A stretch of DNA of 8,963 bases, from positions 1-8,963 of the forward strand of contig JAWXTR010000107.1 in assembly GCA_044433365.1 (NCBI GenBank), given 5' to 3'. Shown here in pieces: positions 5,355-8,963 of the stretch. The stretch is from CAMQVM01 sp044433365 (GTDB lineage Bacteria; Bacteroidota; Bacteroidia; Bacteroidales; Rikenellaceae). The number at the start of each line of letters is the position of its first letter. Position 1 is the stretch's first letter. Position numbers and translations under genes: made by a program. The notes under the pieces were generated by a model. That model was not told the origin of the DNA and searched no databases. It worked only from the letters and a program-made list of their open reading frames with translations.

Positions 5355-7373
5355 ATGAAAAAATATTTCACTTTACTAGCACTACTTTTACCGTTTGCTG
5401 TATCAGCACAACAAAATGCCTATGTTGGCTCTGGAAAAAACTCACTTGCCGCTGTAAAAGGGGTAGATATGGGGGCTGTACAATGGAACGATGGATTTTG
5501 GAAAGATAGATTTGATTTGTGTCTTTCTAATATCGTTCCTGCTCAATGGGACTACTTTATGGGCTTTACTGAAGACAATTTTAAAATTCAAACGGGCGAA
5601 ATTAAATCAGACATTGGCTTTCGTGGCACTAACTGGCAAGATGGCGACTACTACAAATGGTTAGAGGCGCAAATTTCGGTATATTCTGTAACAAAAGATA
5701 AAGAGCTTCTAAAATCTATCAACGAGAGAGCTGAGCGAATTGCTCGCTCAATTGCAGAAGATGGCTATATCTCACTAAATACTCAAATTGGCTACGGTGC
5801 ATCAGGTAATGAGACCGACAAACTTAAACCATTCAGCGATAGAGAGCGTTACGCAAGTCCTAGTTGGCATGAAACCTACAATATGGGTCACTTCCTAGTG
5901 ATGGCTAATACCCACTATCGAGTAACAGGCGACGATATGATGCTAAATGCTGCTATTCGTGTTGGCGACTTTTTAGCTGAATTTTTTGGCGATATTACAC
6001 CTGAAAAAGCCCATTTAGATTATAATTCAGTTCAAGTTATGGGACTTATGGAGCTTTACCGCTCAACTGGGGATAACAAATATCTTGATTGCGTTAATCG
6101 TACTCTTACTGCTCGTGGTCAGGTTAAAGGTAGAACACAAAATCAAAACGACCGTCAGCTCCGCAAAGAGACTGAGGCTGTTGGACACGCTGTTCTAGCT
6201 CCTGTGCTATATATCGGTGCTACTGATTACTGTACTGAAACAGATGATAAAGAGCTTCTTACTGCAATGAAAACAATTTGGGAAGATATTTATCTTAAAA
6301 AGGCTTCAATTACTGGAGGGCTTGGAAATATGCACAATAGCGGCTCTGAAAGAAACAGAGAAGAGGCTATACATGAGGCATTTGGACTTCCTTACCACCT
6401 AGCAAACTCTACTGCATACAACGAAACTTGTGCCACTTTCTACGGTGCATATTTCTCTTGGAGACTATTCCTATTGACAGGTGAAAGCAAATATCTGGAT
6501 GTTATGGAGAAAGCATTCTACAACAATCTTTCATCTGTAGCACTAGATGGCGAAAGCTATTTCTACACAAACGTACTTCGTTGGCATGGCGACGAGCACG
6601 ATTGTCTATCACTTGACTTCCACCACCGTTGGACTACGGAGTGTACTTGTGTTTGCTGTCCTACAAGCCTTGTAAGATTTGTGGCTCAAACCAAAGATTA
6701 CTCTTATGCAGTAAACGACAACTCACTTTTTGTAACCCTTTACGGAAGCAATAGCATCGACACAAAAGTGGCTGGTAAAAATGTGAAATTTACTCAAACC
6801 ACTCAATATCCTTGGAACGACAAGATTGAATTTGAGTATAGCGGTGATAAAGGTGCTGACTTTAACCTAAAACTTCGTATTCCAGTATGGGCTAATGGTG
6901 CTTCACTAAAACTTAATGGCAAAGAGGTAGCTGTTGGTACAGAAGGATTTGCTACAATCGCTAACAATTGGACTAAAGGCGATAAAGTAGAATTAATCTT
7001 ACCTATCACTCCAACTCTTGTTGAGGCCGATCCTCGTGTTGAGCAAACTAGAGGTCAAGTAGCAGTTCAATGTGGTCCACTTATCTACTGTGCTGAAGAG
7101 ATTGACCTACCTAGTGGTGTAAAAATGGATGATATTGTAATCGCTAAAGATGCTAAATTTAACTCAACCTACAAAGGCGACTTCCTTGCAGGTGTTAATA
7201 TCGTATCGACAAAAGATGCCATGGTGCGCACTAATGACTTTAAAAAAGGCGATGCTCTTTACGCTCCACTATCGTCGGAGCTTAAACCTATAACTCTTAA
7301 TCTTATCCCTTACTACGCTTGGGCTAATAGAGGTGATAATGAGATGAGTATCTACTTCCCAGTAAAATGGTAA
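5355..7373 (+). CDS. Secreted GH127-type glycoside hydrolase (DUF1680 fold)
   Basis: The 672-residue protein has a clear signal peptide (MKK, hydrophobic 4-17, cleavage near VSA-QQ), so it acts in the periplasm or beyond. Family members have an alpha/alpha-barrel, a zinc site and a cysteine nucleophile. The set known from the beta-L-arabinofuranosidase HypBA1 is present: H172 in HETYNMGH, H278 in EAVGHAV, E341 in HEAF, E357 and C359 in AYNETC, and C434-C435 in the CVCCP motif, the second pair holding zinc and the nucleophile. HEAF replaces the more usual GEAF. A beta-rich C-terminal part contains VQCGPLIYCAE (about 571-581). Length is typical, with no truncation. GH127 members include beta-L-arabinofuranosidases, an enzyme acting on aceric acid in rhamnogalacturonan II, and 3,6-anhydro-D-galactosidases in carrageenan systems. 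The sulfatase and GH2 neighbours make the last worth testing. The related family GH146 is the main alternative. Confidence 0.9.
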   Translation: MKKYFTLLALLLPFAVSAQQNAYVGSGKNSLAAVKGVDMGAVQWNDGFWKDRFDLCLSNIVPAQWDYFMGFTEDNFKIQTGEIKSDIGFRGTNWQDGDYYKWLEAQISVYSVTKDKELLKSINERAERIARSIAEDGYISLNTQIGYGASGNETDKLKPFSDRERYASPSWHETYNMGHFLVMANTHYRVTGDDMMLNAAIRVGDFLAEFFGDITPEKAHLDYNSVQVMGLMELYRSTGDNKYLDCVNRTLTARGQVKGRTQNQNDRQLRKETEAVGHAVLAPVLYIGATDYCTETDDKELLTAMKTIWEDIYLKKASITGGLGNMHNSGSERNREEAIHEAFGLPYHLANSTAYNETCATFYGAYFSWRLFLLTGESKYLDVMEKAFYNNLSSVALDGESYFYTNVLRWHGDEHDCLSLDFHHRWTTECTCVCCPTSLVRFVAQTKDYSYAVNDNSLFVTLYGSNSIDTKVAGKNVKFTQTTQYPWNDKIEFEYSGDKGADFNLKLRIPVWANGASLKLNGKEVAVGTEGFATIANNWTKGDKVELILPITPTLVEADPRVEQTRGQVAVQCGPLIYCAEEIDLPSGVKMDDIVIAKDAKFNSTYKGDFLAGVNIVSTKDAMVRTNDFKKGDALYAPLSSELKPITLNLIPYYAWANRGDNEMSIYFPVKW

Positions 7374-7379
7374 ATAGAC

Positions 7380-7421
7380 AATTCATAATGCATAATTTGT
7401 AATTCATAATTTATAATTTTT
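7380..7421. repeat. Heptamer-period array between the two hydrolase genes
   Basis: Six consecutive heptamers run AATTCAT, AATGCAT, AATTTGT, AATTCAT, AATTTAT, AATTTTT. Positions 7384-7397 (CATAATGCATAATT) are the exact reverse complement of the 14-bp unit at 3590, which ties this array to the one before the aldolase. It fills nearly all of the 52-bp gap and ends 4 bases before the GH2 start. No terminator hairpin or well-placed promoter is visible, so GH127 and GH2 may share a transcript. Confidence 0.85.
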
Positions 7422-7425
7422 TCGC

Positions 7426-8963
7426 ATGAACAAAAAAGCTGCTTTTTTAAGCCTAATTTTCTCAGCTACAGCTCTTCTATCATCGGCACAAAACGACTGG
7501 GAGAACGAGCATGTATTTGAGATTAACAAACTTCCTGCTCGTGTAGCCTCGTATTCGTATGAAAGTGCTGCTGATGCCCTAGAGTATAATCGTGAAACAT
7601 CGAGAATGTTTAGCCTTAATGGTGATTGGAAGTTTAAATTTGTAGAGACCACTAAAGAGCGTCCTACCGACTTTATGGCAACAGATTTTGCTGGCAATGG
7701 CTGGGATACTATTGAGGTGCCATCTTCGTGGGAGATGAAAGGCTACGGACAACCAATCTACTCAAATATCATCTATCCTTTTACTCCAAATATTTTAGAT
7801 TCAAATCTAAAATTTGACTGGATGGGCCCACAACCGCCAATCCCTCCGTTTATCTATCGTGAAAACCCTGTAGGAAGCTATTTCCGTGACTTCGAAATTC
7901 CATCTGATTGGAATGATGAATCGGTAATTCTTCATTTTGGAGGTGTTTCATCGGCATTTTACGTTTGGGTAAATGGTCAAAAGGTGGGTTACAGCCAAGG
8001 AAGCTGTTTGGCTGCCGAATTTGACGTTACAAAATATCTAAAACCAGGTAAAAACCGTGTTGCAGCGCAAGTTTTCCGCTGGAGCGATGGTAGCTACTTA
8101 GAGGATCAAGATATGTGGCGACTTAGCGGTATCTATCGTGAAGTTATGCTTCTTGCTCAACCTAAAATTTCAATTAACGACATTCATGTTCGTGCCGAGC
8201 TTGACGAAAATTACAAAGATGGTTTTATCAAAATCCGTCCATCTATCTGGATGCAAGGCGATGCTAAAGAACTTGATGGTTGGAAAATTACAGCTCAACT
8301 TTTTGATGCAGATGGTGGCGAAGTTTTTGAAAATGAGCTAACTTCTGACGTTAAAAAAATCTACTTAGAGCGTTGGCCTCAACGTGATATTGTAAAATTT
8401 GGAATAATGGAGAGCAGCGTTAAAGCTCCTCAAAAATGGAACAACGAAGCTCCTTATCTCTACACTCTTGTGCTTTCGATGAAAAATCCTAGTGGCGAAA
8501 CAGTAGAGGCTAGAAGCCAAAAAATAGGCTTCCGTACTGTTGAGTTTGACAAAGACAACGCACTTTTGATTAATGGTAAACAGACCGAAATTATTGGCGT
8601 AAATCGTCACGACCATAGCCCTACAAACGGTAAGGCTCTTACACGTAGCGAAATGGAAGAGGATATCAAGCTTCTAAAACAGTTTAATTTCAACTCTGTT
8701 CGTACCTCACACTACCCTAACGATCCATATTTCCTTGAACTTTGTGATAAGTATGGTATCTACGTTATGGATGAAGCGAATATCGAAACTCACCACTTAG
8801 GGGGCTATACATCTAACACTCCATCGTGGACAGGATCGATGATGAGCCGAATTTTACGCATGGTAATACGTGATAAAAACCACGCCTCAATAATTTCATG
8901 GTCGCTTGGTAATGAGTCGGGAGTAGGTCCTATTCATGCTGCTGCTGCTTGGATTCACGACTT
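7426..8963 (+). CDS. Secreted GH2 beta-galactosidase-like enzyme (3' end missing)
   Basis: An open frame of 512 codons runs off the window end without a stop. A signal peptide (MNKK, hydrophobic 5-19, cleavage near SSA-QN) indicates export. The order matches LacZ-type GH2: a sugar-binding jelly-roll with SLNGDWKFKF (from residue 62) and PSSWEM; WSDGSYLEDQDMWRLSGIYREV with D221, equivalent to LacZ D201; an immunoglobulin-like domain; then the TIM barrel with NRHDH (393-397), RTSHYPND (from 426), DEANIETHH (449-457, with E454 and H456) and the acid/base E497 in LGNESG. The nucleophile and C-terminal domains lie beyond the window. Relative to LacZ, about 17 extra residues (122-138) follow the YPF loop near the active site. 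Likely substrates are beta-galactosides, but GH2 also includes glucuronidases and mannosidases. The RTSHYPN and NRHDH motifs favour galactosidase. The gene is probably co-transcribed with the GH127 gene 52 bp upstream. Confidence 0.93.
   Translation, partial: MNKKAAFLSLIFSATALLSSAQNDWENEHVFEINKLPARVASYSYESAADALEYNRETSRMFSLNGDWKFKFVETTKERPTDFMATDFAGNGWDTIEVPSSWEMKGYGQPIYSNIIYPFTPNILDSNLKFDWMGPQPPIPPFIYRENPVGSYFRDFEIPSDWNDESVILHFGGVSSAFYVWVNGQKVGYSQGSCLAAEFDVTKYLKPGKNRVAAQVFRWSDGSYLEDQDMWRLSGIYREVMLLAQPKISINDIHVRAELDENYKDGFIKIRPSIWMQGDAKELDGWKITAQLFDADGGEVFENELTSDVKKIYLERWPQRDIVKFGIMESSVKAPQKWNNEAPYLYTLVLSMKNPSGETVEARSQKIGFRTVEFDKDNALLINGKQTEIIGVNRHDHSPTNGKALTRSEMEEDIKLLKQFNFNSVRTSHYPNDPYFLELCDKYGIYVMDEANIETHHLGGYTSNTPSWTGSMMSRILRMVIRDKNHASIISWSLGNESGVGPIHAAAAWIHD

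Noticed and set aside
7404..7697. Minus-strand open frame over the GH2 start
   Set aside because: It is opposite the signal peptide and jelly-roll start of a clear GH2 gene and has no recognisable features.

Overview
This AT-rich window looks like Bacteroidota, most likely an anaerobic Bacteroidales species. The signs are a TAnnTTTG-type promoter box, no clear Shine-Dalgarno sites, secreted glycoside hydrolases with short signal peptides ending in a 'SAQ'-type cleavage site, and a serine-type sulfatase. I cannot name a genus. Every supported gene is on the plus strand.

Layout: (1) A secreted family S1 sulfatase (133-1566) lies 6 bp upstream of an aldehyde dehydrogenase (1573-3009). (2) A 105-residue VOC-fold protein (3069-3386) follows, then a class II HpcH/HpaI-type aldolase (3645-4409). 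The gaps around the VOC gene hold two copies of one repeat family: a 41-bp short form and a 163-bp form that is almost entirely one large imperfect palindrome. (3) A GntR/FadR-type (FCD) repressor (4573-5313) has its own promoter box, preceded by a 43-bp imperfect dyad. (4) Two secreted glycoside hydrolases follow: a GH127-type enzyme (5355-7373) and a LacZ-like GH2 enzyme (7426 onward) that is cut by the window edge.

The set reads as part of an accessory glycan-use locus for a sulfated, galactose-containing polymer. The sulfatase, GH127 and GH2 would trim the glycan outside the cytoplasm. The aldolase and aldehyde dehydrogenase would split a 2-keto-3-deoxy sugar acid (to pyruvate plus an aldehyde) and oxidise an aldehyde in the cytoplasm, and the FCD regulator would sense a sugar-acid intermediate. 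The substrate is not proved. Red-algal galactans are one candidate, because GH127 enzymes of marine carrageenan systems release 3,6-anhydro-D-galactose beside sulfatases and GH2 enzymes. No SusC/SusD pair, sulfatase-maturating enzyme, sugar dehydrogenase or dehydratase is visible here.

The least expected content is non-coding. Besides the palindromic family, three intergenic sites carry arrays with a 7-bp period (units like AATTNNT). One array abuts the large palindrome, one supplies the last two codons and the stop of the aldolase gene, and one sits between the two hydrolase genes with the same 14-bp unit in reverse complement.
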